Shown piece by piece: positions 34,001 through 46,480 of a stretch of 64,000 bases of DNA. A model generated the notes under the pieces. That model was given only the letters and a program-made list of their open reading frames with translations. It was not told the origin of the DNA and searched no databases. The stretch covers positions 27,835,342 to 27,899,341 of the forward strand of contig OY821745.1 in NCBI GenBank assembly GCA_963682055.1, given 5' to 3'. Both the position numbers and the translations under genes were made by a program. The DNA is from Primula veris. Taxonomy: Eukaryota; Streptophyta; Magnoliopsida; Ericales; Primulaceae. Numbering within the stretch: position 1 is the first letter of the stretch; the number at the start of each line of letters is the position of its first letter.

Positions 34001-37000
34001 AACATTAAAATGTGACCATATTGTCGATGCATCAACCATAACAATTTATATTTATGGTCCGTCTTATGGTTGGATAAATCCACAATAACTCCTTCAATTC
34101 TTTACAAGAATTCTACGAGTTCATTTCGTGATCTTTACACATACTAGTCTTTCAAAGTGAGCATTAATGGCATGAATTTCGGATTAATCGCGAAATATAT
34201 TCTCAGAGAGAATCCAAATGCGATGCGATTATAAATCAAGCATCGTCTTTTGACCCGGGAATATCTCATCCGGTCAATGCCACAATATCAAAATGCTCTT
34301 ATCAATCGACGACAGGCGAATGATAGTACAGACAATCATGTCTTAGCATCTAAATCATTTATCATTTCGACGACAGGCGAAATCATAAGGTAACTTTAAA
34401 TGCTTTAAATAATGTGGTAGCAACCACTTGAAAAGACATTTCAACTCATCTAAAATACGCTTTTGGTCGTATTGAATGGAGGCTATGTAAAGAAATTTCA
34501 ATTCTTTCATGAGCTATTACCAGATAACACTGGTTTTCTCGAATATTTTTATAACTCAACAAGGTTCGGCAGGACCTACATGAGTATAAAACCTCATATT
34601 TGACAAATCAATTTGGTTTTACCAAAGATTTCGAATTTTTTTTTTTGAACGACAGGTCCAGAATCATTGTCACTGAGTATATTTTAGGCAAATAGTTGGT
34701 GAAATTATGTGGTACACTGTTACCCACTATTTCCAAAAAAATCAACTACCCCACAAGTATTGCCTAAATTTTCATAATTTAAAGTTTGGTCACATTTGTC
34801 AAAGGAATTTGCTCAAAACACTTTAAATTATTTTGAGAAATTTTGTAAACAGGCAAACCATAATCCAAAAGTATGGTCCAAATGGAAAATTAATAATCCA
34901 AATGGAAAACATAATCCAGATGAGCAAAAAATTGGCTCAATGATTTATCAAAATCAATAAAGAAAGGTCCCAAACTCATTTGAGCCACAAAACCGGGGGT
35001 CTCAAGAGTTTCCTTTCAGTTAGCTTTAATCACATTAGCATCGGGTTTTTTTTTTTTTTTTCACCTTTGTAATAGTTTTGAACTATTTAAGGATTAACCG
35101 TGCATGACCTTTGTCTTTATAGCATAGAGTTGCATCATTGAGCATTATCTTTTGCTTTGTGACAACGGGCCATATTGTTCCTTTCAATTACTGTCTTGCA
35201 GCCACAGGTTTTTAATTTTTGACGATTGTCTAAAATCTCGCTTGGCTAGACGATTCATCGGGATCGCGACAGTTCGAGACAAATAACACTTGTCTCGGTT
35301 CTCGATTCGTGGAAAAAAATATACACGAAGAGCATTAATATCGGGCAAACAATTCTCCATTGACCCAATAGGATTAAAACTACTCACCGGGGTAATTTTC
35401 TTATCCAATAAGAGATGGGCGATAAAGGAACATGGTGAATATAAATTCACGATACTGCTTATAGAATACAATTTCCAAACTAGTATTTTGGTGAAGGATA
35501 GCTCCAATATGTCAATTTCAGACATTTGTTCACCATAGACGTCATCACGTCTCAAATGTGGCGGCGGAATAAAATCAACGCCTTAGCATTCATCCTGATG
35601 GTAATAACAAACTCGTGTTTTACTCATCAAATATGGCATCCAAAAAAAAAATTTGGGGCATCACATTTTCACACATCAGGGTGAGTAACATGTGGTGACG
35701 GATTAAAATCAACGTTTAAACAGTCATTTCGCAAGTATGTTTTACGATTTTTTCTCATCATAGATGGCATCCAACATGTGTTGGGAGTTCTGGATTATTT
35801 ATCATATAAAACGACTGGTTTATATGTTTATGGTTTGCACAAGCATAAACTTTATTTCGAAACGACAGGTTCGAAAACATTAGTTTTGCTTCTCATGTGA
35901 ATCGGTTCTCATTGATCGAACGACGGGTCAATACTGAAACACCAATTCGGTGAAACATACATCACTATATAAACACACTCGGGGAAATTATTATTTATTC
36001 AACCCCTTTCGGTAGCTCTATTTGAACACGACCAGGAAAGACGGTAAGGGGGGTGGGCACGAATGCCTCTTAAAAACCGACCTCATTAGGAGAACGACTT
36101 CCGCCTTTATCTTTCCTAGACATCGTATCCAAATAGGTGAGCCTATTTGGGGAAGATTCATAATTTTTCCAACTTAAATGTGAATATATACGATTTTCGC
36201 ATTTTATATATGGCAATAATATTAATAATATAGACAATATCTATCTAGATTAACCATATATATATATATACATGCAGTAAATATATTTTAGAATCTATCT
36301 AATCATGAAATAGATTTGGTGTTATCAATATAAGTTTATCAATCAATCCATAAAGATTCTAACATATCAAATCAAATCAATTTAAGATTATTATTCAATC
36401 CATGAAGATTATAACATATCAAATAAAATCAATTTAAGGTTATCAATCAATCCATGAAGATTCTAACATATCAAATCAAATCAATTTATGATTATCAATC
36501 AATCCATGAAAATTCTAACATATCAAATCAAATCAATTTAATTCAATTAACATGCAATTTTTTATTCGCTTGCCTTTTAATAAAAAAAATTATATGCATG
36601 TGTGTGTATATTTACCAAATATTGTATCTTTATCAACCATATGTACTGTTTTCGTATAACTATTATACTACAGGACCATGCGTGTAATTACAGCAAACTA
36701 TATATCTATTTACAGCATTATTACATATACAGTCCAGAATTTCAGACAAGTTTCAGTTTAGTCCTTGAGTAATTTTACAGCTTTCAGAGAATTACAATTC
36801 AGTACATACGTTTCAGTTTGTTGCAGATATAATCCTTCAGATTAATACATGTTTTCCGGGTATATGTGTGTTTTCTACACTACCAATTTACATATATGTT
36901 CACAGGAAAATAGCAAACACGTTGTTTGTTAATATACATGTAAACAGTGAAGCAATCAAACGCAAAAAAAAACTAATTTCATTTGTTATGTATTATATAC

Positions 37001-37302
37001 TCAGTACCAGTAGCATAAGATTTTTTTATTTACTGGAATTGTAATCATGCAATTCTATACATTAGTAACATGCAGTAGTAGTAGTAGCATAAGATTTTTT
37101 TTAAATCATGCGCAGGCTACTGGAATTGTTATATACATACAATAGTAACATACAAACATAAACTAGTAATAGCTGTACAGTTAAAAAAAAAGTTATATCT
37201 GGGTACCTTACGTACGGTATGTTTATGAAGGTCGATATAGCAAAATCAGGTTTATTGAATCTATAATCCGTACTTCGATCTCTGATAGCAGTGCTGATAA
37301 CG
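34001..37302 (-). other. 5' part of element F: leader and unrecognised gag region
   Basis: The 123-codon minus-strand frame at 35555-35184 resembles nothing I know. A possible gag start 'MSRKDKGGSRSPNEV' reads from about 36125 on the minus strand but soon meets a stop. The leader carries four 52 bp tandem units at 36338-36541. Confidence 0.45.
36338..36541. repeat. 52 bp tandem repeat, 4 units
   Basis: Units start at 36338, 36390, 36442 and 36494, each 'atcaatcaatccatgaagat' plus 32 bp. They lie in the untranslated leader of element F, about 760 bp from its 5' LTR. Confidence 0.85.
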
Positions 37303-37506
37303 TGTTGTAATACAACTATTAGCTATGTATTTAGGGAGACAGAAGTAGAGAGAGGGGAGAACAGTATCGTCTTTATTAATGAATGAATATGAATGAATGA
37401 TCAAATACAAGACCCCTAGCCCTCTTTATATAGATAGAGGGGGTAGGATTATAAGCCCATCTGGGCCCAATAAGTAAAAGTCAAAGAGTCCACTAATCTT
37501 ACGACA
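37303..37506 (-). repeat. 5' LTR of element F
   Basis: Near-identical to 30549-30751; ends 'cttacgaca' followed by TSD TATAT. Confidence 0.9.
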
Positions 37507-37511
37507 TATAT

Positions 37512-37867
37512 TATTTTCTTCATTATTCTTTATATAGTATCTGTTTCCATTCGAATGTTTACTTGTATGAAAATTTGATATCAAAAGATATAAAATGACG
37601 GTTACCTATGAACTTTATTAACCGATACAAACTTTTTATATACTGTTTATATGATTATATCTCCACTGGTAACTAAAACTTCATTAATTTAAGCCAATTA
37701 CTAAGCAACTTCAACAAGTCTTAAATTACCAAATATTCCAGCAAATAAAGTAATTAATAAACAACAACCATAGCACAAATAAAAAACACAAAAACCATAA
37801 AAGCATGTTAATCTAGTAAAAAAAATGCACTGAGCACAGTGATAATAAATTGTAGAAACAAATATTA
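37512..37867. other. Start of segmental duplication copy 2
   Basis: From about 37684 the sequence is colinear with 22611 onward ('ttactaagcaacttcaacaa'). A 66 bp stretch at 37732-37797 is absent from copy 1. No gene. Confidence 0.5.
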
Positions 37868-39281
37868 TCACTGGTTCCTCTTTTCTTTCTCTATTCCTTT
37901 TCCTTTTCCTTTAGCCTTCATCGGATTTGTTTGGCGATGTGAACAAGAGGTTTCTTCTATATCCGAATCTGTATCTTTAGTTGTGACAGAACTAGTTTCC
38001 ATCTCCACCTCCGTAACACCGCCAAGAAAGTAGAGGTTATAAAATGGATCTACAAAAGCATATAAATTATTGAAATTTCTGCACATTTAAGTAACTAAAA
38101 GACCGATATGCTTTGCATTAAACCCCCGGGGCATTGGTTGGGATTAATTAGTTTGAAATTTGCTTGTATGAAACGGCCCCCTTTAGCTGTTTGAAAATTG
38201 CACTAATCTTTGATTACTTTATTTTTTTCATTCTTAATCTTCCATTTATAACATTTTTAAACAATTATTTGGAATTGCAATTTGCATTTCGTTAAATATT
38301 AATATCTCTAATCTTTGATTTCTTAACATGTCATTTATAACAATTTCAAAAGTGTATTTGGAATTGCATGTCATTAAAAGTTAATATCTCCAATCTTTGA
38401 TTTCTTAACTTGTCTTTAAATGCTAATATTTTTCACGGTTTGGCTAATGACGTCATCATTTAAGCATTAAATTAGCTTCCTAATTCGAGTTTTATTTAAT
38501 GCAAATATATTGCATCTATACCATATTGCATTAACAAATTAATGAATTTAATATACCAAACTTATGGAAATTTTATAAATGAATTACTATATAAAACTAA
38601 GTGAAACAAATACCATACATGCATAAAATACATATTGGTTAGCTTTCCATATTTTTTTTGTTATTACATTTTAGAAATGTAGTAATAATTTTATCAATAT
38701 TATTTAGCATTTTATATCCACACATACAGCTTAAATTTTCCCCTGGAAACCCGATAGCGGACCTTAGCTAAAAAGCTCGGATATAATGTGTTCTTACATA
38801 ATTTGTTTGCTTACTAGATTGATAAAGATATCAACATGAATAAATATTTTTATGAAAGAGCCTTCAAATAACTGAGTGTTTATTAGCTTAATTAATTAAT
38901 TGCAATGATGAAATACATCGTATGTGCATGCGTGTATCATACCGGTCTCCCATGATCGTTTGCCAGATACCTCTTCCCGTTTTTGTAACAATCGTAAAGT
39001 GCAAGAAAGACCAAATGCGACAATTTTTAATGTAAATTAATCACTGTACCTTTCACTAGAAAAAAGTGAAAAGCAAGATCTTGCTTGAACAAGTTCAAGC
39101 ACGGAAAATAAATTAAAATTGGGATTATTTCTATAATTAATTTACATTGTTTGGAGAAATATAAGAAAATCTGTCAAAATGGTGAATATTTAACTAGCAA
39201 TTGGCAAAAGGTTCTCTTATCGATAATTTCCACAACATATTGCTTATGTTAATATGCCTTTATATTTATACACCTATTTAT

Positions 39282-39825
39282 TATTGGAAAAACTAGTGGT
39301 TTTTATTGAGTGAATGTTATTTTATTTTAGTGGTTACAAAACCATTCATTCTCTCCATTAATGTGGGTCTTTATTTGTAAAATGAGCTACAAATAAAAAT
39401 GTTTAAAATATGATGGTCTTGGTCCATTTTTTTGGGACTTTTTTCAAGACAAGTTTCATGCATGTCATAATATACACATTCACATAAAAACACATATGCA
39501 TACATATAGAGAGAGAGAGTACCGCACCACCAACGGTCTGACCGTGGCTCGGTGCTGTTTCCGCCGAGTCACATGTGATAGACGTTATACCTTGGGAACG
39601 AAGTGTCCCATTTAGCCAGAAGCAGAAGTGGCGGGACAAATATCGTTTAAGGGAAACTGCTTGTAGTTACCTCGTCTCGGAATTTATTCCATTTCGGTAT
39701 CATTTACATACTCTTAATTTTGAAGGTTGTAATTGATATATATTTATTTGATGAAACCATTTTCTGTTTATTTGTCCATTTATTTTCCGTAGAAATTATT
39801 GTGTTTATTTACAACGTACCCAACA
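39282..39825 (+). repeat. 5' LTR of element D
   Basis: Starts 'tattggaaaaactagtgg' (first G mutated to A) and ends 'aacgtacccaaca'. Confidence 0.88.
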
Positions 39826-39827
39826 AT

Positions 39828-39840
39828 CTTAAACGATATT
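39828..39840 (+). promoter_or_regulatory. Atypical primer-site candidate of element D
   Basis: CTTAAACGATATT lies 2 nt after the 5' LTR. It is the exact complement of AATATCGTTTAAG at 39639-39651 inside the LTR. No TGG start is present, so a tRNA 3' end cannot pair here in the usual way. Confidence 0.45.
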
Positions 39841-42800
39841 CTTATGTTTTGTACGTTAATACAATAATTTCGGTGTATGGATTATACAGAAAATTATTTC
39901 TTTATCCGTAATCGTTGTTAGTAAAATCATTTTCTCTTAATCTTTGGTTTCGAGAATTTGATGTTTACGGCTATAATGGTTTCGGATTGTTATATCATGT
40001 TTTTAATTTTATTTGTGGTTTATCCTTGTTCTGGATTTTCCATACATTTAATTTGTATACATGCATGATTTTGTATATGTTTGTAGTTACATGTGGATTA
40101 ACTTTTTGTATGGTGTTGTGATCAACCCATGTTGTGTATAATTGGTTAAAAGGTTTGTGAATTAATAATATATAGTGACACATACTCTGAAACGGTTGAT
40201 ATCCTGGGATTAATTCAGGTTACAATTTTCTTTTCTTTTTTTTCCTGCGTGTATCTTGGTATTAAGTTGAAGAATGAATATGTGTACAATTGTTTGGTGC
40301 AGTTTTTATCTTATTCTGAATGTCAGGTTTACAAGTTTTAGTTGGTGTCTACGTATTTAGTTCCAAGAGACCATTTTTATAATAGCAAAAAAAAAACTAA
40401 TTCAGGTTTGGTTATACTCTTTCCTTTTATAGTTTTGTCTGTCTTGTTTGTAAGTTGTTTATCACGTTCACGCCCTATATAATCTAAAAGGCCCAAGGCA
40501 GTTTTAGGCCCATAAATTATTAAATGTGTAGAATGATAATCTTTCAGAGTATGTCACATAGCCACATGAGTTAACCGTTTGAGGTCAATTATTATTAAGA
40601 GTTATTTGTAACTGCTTTATTTTATGATATTCAAAACCATACTAATTGTGTTTATTGGCATGTTTAATGTTGAAACGTTGGCGATGCCGATTGCTTATAT
40701 AGTTTATGATTATACTGATGAATTCGTTTGGACACTAAATAAGGTTTTATATTTAGTTTCAAACACACTGTCGTGCCACTAAATAATTGATCATGTAATT
40801 TGTTTGTGAAAGTTACTTTGGGTCATTACTATATGTTATGTGATATGTATCTTGGTGTCACTTCATTGTTGCATAAACTGAGATTTATTGGCAATTAATT
40901 TGGAAACCGTTTTGGATTATTCTATTTGTTACTGATTGTATGGCGTTTAAAATGTTATTTTAGTAACGCTTATCCAGGAGAATCGGTTATTTATTTTAGT
41001 AGCTGTGAGTTGCTAATTATATGTTATAGAATTCTTATTTATGGTTAGAAACTATATTAATTATATTGTTAATGGATTTATATATATTTATTGTTTTCAT
41101 GTTAATAAAATGACTAACAATTTCCAATTAGTCCATTTCGTCATATGGATCTATGCAATGGAATTGGAGAATCGGTGATTATTCGAAACAGTTCTAGTAA
41201 AAGCCATTAAATTGGGGATTACGACAGAACTGGTTTCGAAATAGTTCTTGTAAAACTATTTTCTGATTTTTCAGAATTTGGGGCTTACGACAGAACTGGT
41301 TGAATTCTGAGATTCTTTTGTGTAAAATCAGATTTATCTGGTGTTTACGGCTGAATAAATCTTTCAGAATTTGATAATCTTTTTCGGGAATGAACTAGAA
41401 TACTCTTGCAAAATCAGTTTCTTGAAACCATGCGTGGTTATAGAAATTTGGTGTCTGCGAAGGAGGAGTTTTAGTTTCATTTTTCGAAATTAAATTGTGC
41501 GTGTTTGTTATTTGAGATAACGAACAGTTTCCTACGGGAAATGTCCGGAACACAGTGGGTGCTGGAACTGACCAGAACATTGTGGATGCCGGTGTAACTC
41601 CTATTAATTTTGCATGTGTGCATAGTAATGAGGGGGGTTACAAATTTGTAACGACCATTATTAAATACATTTATTTAGTGAAATAATGGTTCGTAACTAC
41701 TTTAAGTTGTGATTTATTGCAATTTAATTTGGAGGGTTACAAATTCTGTAACGGTGATCACTAATGAGATTAATGACGAATATTTATAACTTCTTATTAA
41801 TTGTGTTTTAACACAATTTAATTTGGAGAGTTATAAAATATTGTAACGATGCACATTGATGACAATTATTAAGAGTTTATTAGCTCGATATTAATTGCAT
41901 GAATTGATCGGTTACATACCGATGCACATTGATGACAATTATTTAGAGTTTATTAGCTCGATAATTGCATGAATTGATCGGTTACATAATTGGATGAAAG
42001 GTTATTTGATAATCAATTTGTTTATCCAAGATCAAATAATTTGATGATTAAACAAATTATAAATGGCCGTTGAGTTTTATTTTAAGAATAAATAAATATT
42101 GGCTATTTCATTATTTGTTTAAATAACATTTTATTAGTTTGTTGAAAGAACATTTAATAATTTTTTGATATAACATCTTATTAACTTGTTAAAATAACAT
42201 ATTATGAATATGTTGTGATTGCTATTATTGAGAATAGTAATTGAGTAATAATATATTACTATTATTGGGGAAGAACCCCGAGGGTCCCACAAATGTGGGG
42301 GTAACCCGTCGATCCTGTATATCGAGAATCTAAACGTACCCCAAAGGACCTACGGGAGAGTGAGAGAATATCTAACGGTTCAGTGGTATAAACCTTAAAT
42401 GTCTGAAATAAATGATAAAATTCATTTACCACATTGAAACCGGTTAAATTTCTCAATAAAAAATGTGCATGTACCGAGTGAGGACAAAGGGAATGCATGA
42501 ACTGTGGGGGCGTTAATGTGTGAAAACATTTTAAACGTTTGGAAATCCACTAACAAGTGAAAGCATACAAATCTGAATCATGACTAGTGGGTTTTGAAAC
42601 CTAAAGGGCAGTAGCCTTTCGGTAGGCAAAACACTAGGATAAATTTGTGATAAGTTTGCTTGTTTGTGGCAACACATGAGTGATTATTTATTCAAAATGA
42701 GCATTTTAGTCGATACTCTTGTGGTTAATAATGACATGTTGAGTTATTCAACTAAGTCACTGATTTGACATGATATAGTAGGTCATGAAAATATAAAACC

Positions 42801-42900
42801 ATAAATGTTTTATTTTTCTAAATCTATTATTTAAATTGAAACACAAATATGAGTTTGTGTTTGAAGCAATGTATTGCTAAATCTTCAGTTCGAAGTTTTG
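39841..42900 (+). other. Leader and non-coding interior of element D
   Basis: About 3 kb with no recognised gag. The motif 'ttacgacagaactggtt' occurs twice (41220-41310). Two antisense frames at 41580-41395 and 42498-42262 recur in element E. 42100-42250 is an AT-rich region of repeated 'ttaataa' words. Confidence 0.5.
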
Positions 42901-43760
42901 AACGGAGTACATAACCTAATGGTTTGATGCATTTGAGATGCGAGCAAACCAAGAAGGGGTTAAAAGGTATTTCCTCAATTTATTGATGGTTGTACTAAAC
43001 ACTGATATGTCTACTTGATGAGAAGTAAAGACAAATCAGTCGAGATATTCATTCAAGTAAAAATGAATACGAGAATTCTATTGTTGAGGATTAAGGTTTG
43101 TCAGAAAACATGTTCAATCATGTGTGTTCTGTTGTGTTAATCTACCAAATTTAATCCAATGATTAAGTGTTAATCATTAAATAATTGACTATTCTTGGAC
43201 GTGTTAGATATTGTCTAACTAGTTCCGAAATGGTATATTCACATGGATATGAATACATGATCAGTTTGATTGAAACGGTGAATATGAGGCACCGTTCACA
43301 TAATTGTGTTGATGGAATGACACCAATCGTTAAAGAACGACTTATTATGCTCTCGAGAAAAAATGTAGTTCTTAAACGATGAATATCATGTTGATAAGTT
43401 CAGGATTAAACTCTGAATTTGTACGGGAAGTGAGCTTTCCGCAAGCTATGTGTTGAACAAACTTTCGCTTAGGAAGTTGGAACAAACAATCAGAATTATA
43501 GAAGGCATGGTGCCTGACTATAAGTTCGTGAAAGTTTGGTGCTACCTAAGAAAGGTCTCAATCTTGTTCCTTGAAGGAGTTGGATAGGATCGAAAACGGT
43601 AGATTGTGTGTTCATCGGATAAGCACAAAATATAGTGATGATCGGTTTCTAGTGCATAAGGCACATGGCTTTAAAGTGCTTATAGAACATTGTTCTATGC
43701 CCGAGAAGCATATTTTCTAAAAGAGAAATTTTTCCGCAAAAACTCTAACGCCTGGCAAGT
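42901..43760 (+). pseudogene. Integrase remnant of element D
   Basis: From 43006 the frame reads 'YVYLMRSKDKSVEIFIQVKM', matching the copia integrase core after the DDYSR motif. 43185-43382 reads 'TILGRVRYCLTSSE', then 'YEYMISLIETVNM', fitting the region usually written DMVRSM..LP..WG.A..TA. The first D and the E of the catalytic triad are not recognisable. The block is decayed, but its order is right. Confidence 0.6.
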
Positions 43761-44029
43761 GTGATCAATACGTTGAGGGTTCAAAGCATTACGCTACCCA
43801 AGACAAGTGAACACTCAAACGGTGCTGGAAAAGTGGGAAAATGAATCTTGTAAGGAAGATGAAGTGCCTCGGCATGGTAAAAGGGTAAGTAATGAAATTT
43901 CTTTTGTCTCTTGACCTTCATGAGTGAAGGTGAATCGACGATATTGAAATAATCAATGTTATCCATATAATGTGTATATGGAAAGATGCCATCAACAATG
44001 AGGTTGATAGGCACGTGAGAAATAAAGTC

Positions 44030-44900
44030 AATTACTTTAAGTAAACCGACGGTTTTGATAATTTTAATGTCTATATTCTGATCTCTATGAAAAGACGCAT
44101 CATTAATTAATGAGAACATGTGTTTTATAAATGGAGATCTAGAGAATTAGGAACAACCCATTGGGTCGTGGTTCCGTGTAAAGTAAGCCAAGGTGTAAAA
44201 ACTTGTTAAGTCACTATATGGACTAAAACAAACACCTAACTTATCATATGTAGTCTCTTGTGCGTCAAGAACTGCACTAGACCAGATATAGCCAACTCAG
44301 TGAGCATACCGAGTAGGTTTGCTAATGAGGCTTCTCAGATACATGAGGTATACTGCCAATCATGAACTGCATTATACGAGATGTCCAAAATGTTTGGAGG
44401 GTATTTATATACCAAGTGTATCTCGAACTTTAACAGTACAAGGTCCATTAGTGGATATGTTTGTACTTAAAGAGGTTGCAGTCTTATGGAGGTCTGTAAA
44501 ATAGACCTGCATAGTTGGAGAAATTGTAGAATTAGAATTCATAACGTTGAATCAAACTACAGAACAGGCAGATTGGCTGAGAAGTCTTGGGAGGTATTTC
44601 AAGTGGCCACAATCTGTTTCCGCAATAAACGTGCACTGCTGCAGTCAGTCAGTTATTAAACGGGATCAGAATAATTTGTATAATGGAAAATCCCGACTAA
44701 GTCATGACATATTCGTCGGAGACACAAATCCGTAAGAGGAATTTCTAACAAAACTTGTGGTATCCCTAGACTTTGCAAGGTCTAAGGATAATAATGTGGA
44801 TCCATATACAAAATGCTTGACTCGTAGAGGAGTCGGAGCATCATCGAGGGAAATGGGGGTTGAAGCCCAATAAATTGGAAACCTTCACATAAGCTACCCA
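44030..44900 (+). pseudogene. Reverse transcriptase / RNase H remnant of element D
   Basis: The frame near 44128 reads 'INGDLE' (copia FLNGELEEE). A KSLYGLKQ-like word follows near 44210, then 'RPDIA' near 44280 and 'LLRYMRYTANHELHYTRCP' from 44325. 44547-44735 gives 'NQTTEQADWLRSLGRYFKW', then 'SQSVI' and 'NLYNGKSR'. 44755-44860 gives 'DFARSKDNNVDPYTKCL' and 'SREMG'. The YVDD box between KSLYGLKQ and RPDIA is missing, apparently deleted. Confidence 0.72.
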
Positions 44901-45454
44901 ACCTGTACTGGAATTTCAGTTTCAGGTTCAATGGGAAAACTGAACTGTGCGGGTTACCGAACAAAGCACTCGAGAACATAAGTTCTCAGCCCATTTCTAT
45001 GATGAAAGAGTGATAGACCTGTACCATTTTAAGGGTGAGCATGAAGCTCTTAATGAATCAAGTATCTCGAAGGTCGAGTGGGGTGAGTCAGGACACCTTT
45101 GACTTGAAAATCACCTATAACGAGTGTGTATGGTCGATACTATGTGATGAGCTAGGGCTAAATCGCTAGAGCACTCGTTTGAATTTGTCAAGACAATCCA
45201 GGGCCAAATATGGACAACAACCAAAGGGCTTAGTAAGTGGTGTAGAGAGGACATTGTGTGAGTATTACCTTGGTATGCACAAACGCTAAAGGGTTCAAGA
45301 CTTTAAGGCTACCCAATAGTAGCATATCAGATTTTACATCACTATGGCAGGTTCAAGGCGCGCGCTACCTGTCCTTATGCAGTGAATTCTCGTGGTTCTC
45401 TCGATTGCATTTAGTTGCACGTTGCATGTTTTAGATCGCATTCATGTGGAGGAT

Positions 45455-45997
45455 TGTTGGAAAAACTAGTGGTTTTTATTGAGTGAATGCTATTTTATTT
45501 TAGTGGTTACAAAACCATTCGTTCTCCCCCATTAATGTGGGTCTTTATTTGTAAAATGAGTTACAAAGAAAAATGTTTAAAATATGATGGTCTTGGTCCA
45601 TTTTTTTGGGATTTTTTTCAAGACAAGTTTCATACATGTCATGACATACACATTCACACAAAAACACATATGCATACATATAGAGAGAGAGTACCGCACC
45701 ACCAACGGCCCGATCGTGGCTCGGTGCCGTTTCCGCCGAGTCACATGTGATAGACGTTGTACCTTGGGAACGAAGTGTCCCATTTAGCCAGAAGCAGAAG
45801 TGGCGGGACAAATATCGTTTAAGGGAAACTGCTTGCAGTTATCTCGTCTCGGAATTTAGTCCATTTCGGTATCATTTACATACTCTTATTTTTGAAGGTT
45901 GTAATTGATATATATTTATTTGAGGAAACTATTTTCTGTTTATTTGTCCATTTATTTTCCGTAGAAATTATTGTGTTTATTTACAACGTATCCAACA
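45455..45997 (+). repeat. 3' LTR of element D
   Basis: Starts 'tgttggaaaaactagtgg' and ends 'caacgtatccaaca'; followed by TSD TTTAT. Confidence 0.9.
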
Positions 45998-46480
45998 TTT
46001 ATTTACATAGCGGCCTACATTATACAAAGTAAAATCTAAAAAAAAAAAAACTCACCCTCAAGGCGGGGGAGTATGTTATTTATGTAGTTCATATAGCGAT
46101 CTAGCTGCTCCTTCGTAGCGAAAGTTTGCCCTGTTTGAGGATTTTCATAGAACTACAGAATAAATAATAAAAAAACTGACATCAATCAATATATTTTAAT
46201 ACAAACTTTCACATGTTGGTAAAGAGATGTACAATTTCAATGTTCATGATTTTACTTACTTGCTTTTAATTTTCCCATCAACTAATATATATGTTTCCAC
46301 TGGTAATCTCTTTCTCTTTTGCTATCCGACACTTCTTGAAATAAAATAGTTAAATGATAAAAAAATGTACTAGCTAATTAAAGTATATTTATTGCGTACC
46401 GATTTTATAGTACCATTCCTGAGATGTTTGGTCTTGAAAAACCATCCAGCCGGAAGTTATTCTACGCTATTGGACTCCAT

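Larger units (their letters stand above)
30549..37506 (-). mobile_element. Copia retrotransposon F, minus strand, TSD TATAT
   Basis: LTRs of 203-204 bp at 30549-30751 and 37303-37506, flanked by TATAT (30544-30548 and 37507-37511). The polypurine tract AAAGGGGGAG (complement of 30752-30761) sets the minus orientation. LTRs differ at about seven positions plus one indel. Pol is copia type but heavily decayed. The sequence after the 5' LTR, CGTTATCAGCAC on the minus strand, is an imperfect match to the iMet primer site. Confidence 0.9.
39282..45997 (+). mobile_element. Copia-family element D, plus strand, TSD TTTAT
   Basis: LTRs at 39282-39825 (544 bp) and 45455-45997 (543 bp), flanked by TTTAT (39277-39281 and 45998-46002). 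The polypurine tract TGTGGAGGAT (45445-45454) adjoins the 3' LTR. The LTRs differ at roughly 25 positions. The 5' LTR begins TATTGG where the 3' LTR has TGTTGG. The paralogous block near 24337 has the empty site. The interior carries decayed integrase, reverse transcriptase and RNase H in copia order and no recognisable gag. Confidence 0.9.
37868..46480 (-). pseudogene. MBD-like gene, pseudogene copy 2, with a copia element in an intron
   Basis: Exon 1 (46480-46400) starts 'MESNSVE', meets TAA, then continues 'LPAGWFFKTKHLRNGTIKS' with an intact GTACGC donor. Exon 2 is near 46340-46265. Exon 3 (46152-46056) encodes 'FYENPQTGQTFATKEQLDRY' and ends at a good GTGAGT donor. Exon 4 ends at 38943. 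Exon 5 (38049-37868) encodes 'YFLGGVTEVEMETSS' and a K-rich tail. Element D sits between exons 3 and 4. The exon 1 stop makes the gene unlikely to work from this ATG. Exons 3 and 5 are better kept than in copy 1. Identity as MBD-like rests on the LPAGW and Y-x-NPQTGQ-F patterns. Confidence 0.55.

Noticed and set aside
35184..35555. 123-codon minus-strand frame in element F as a host gene
   Set aside because: Lies inside the element between gag and pol positions and matches nothing known; more likely a chance or decayed element frame.
43781..44119. 112-codon minus-strand frame as a gene
   Set aside because: It is antisense to the copia pol remnant of element D, and element C has it broken.
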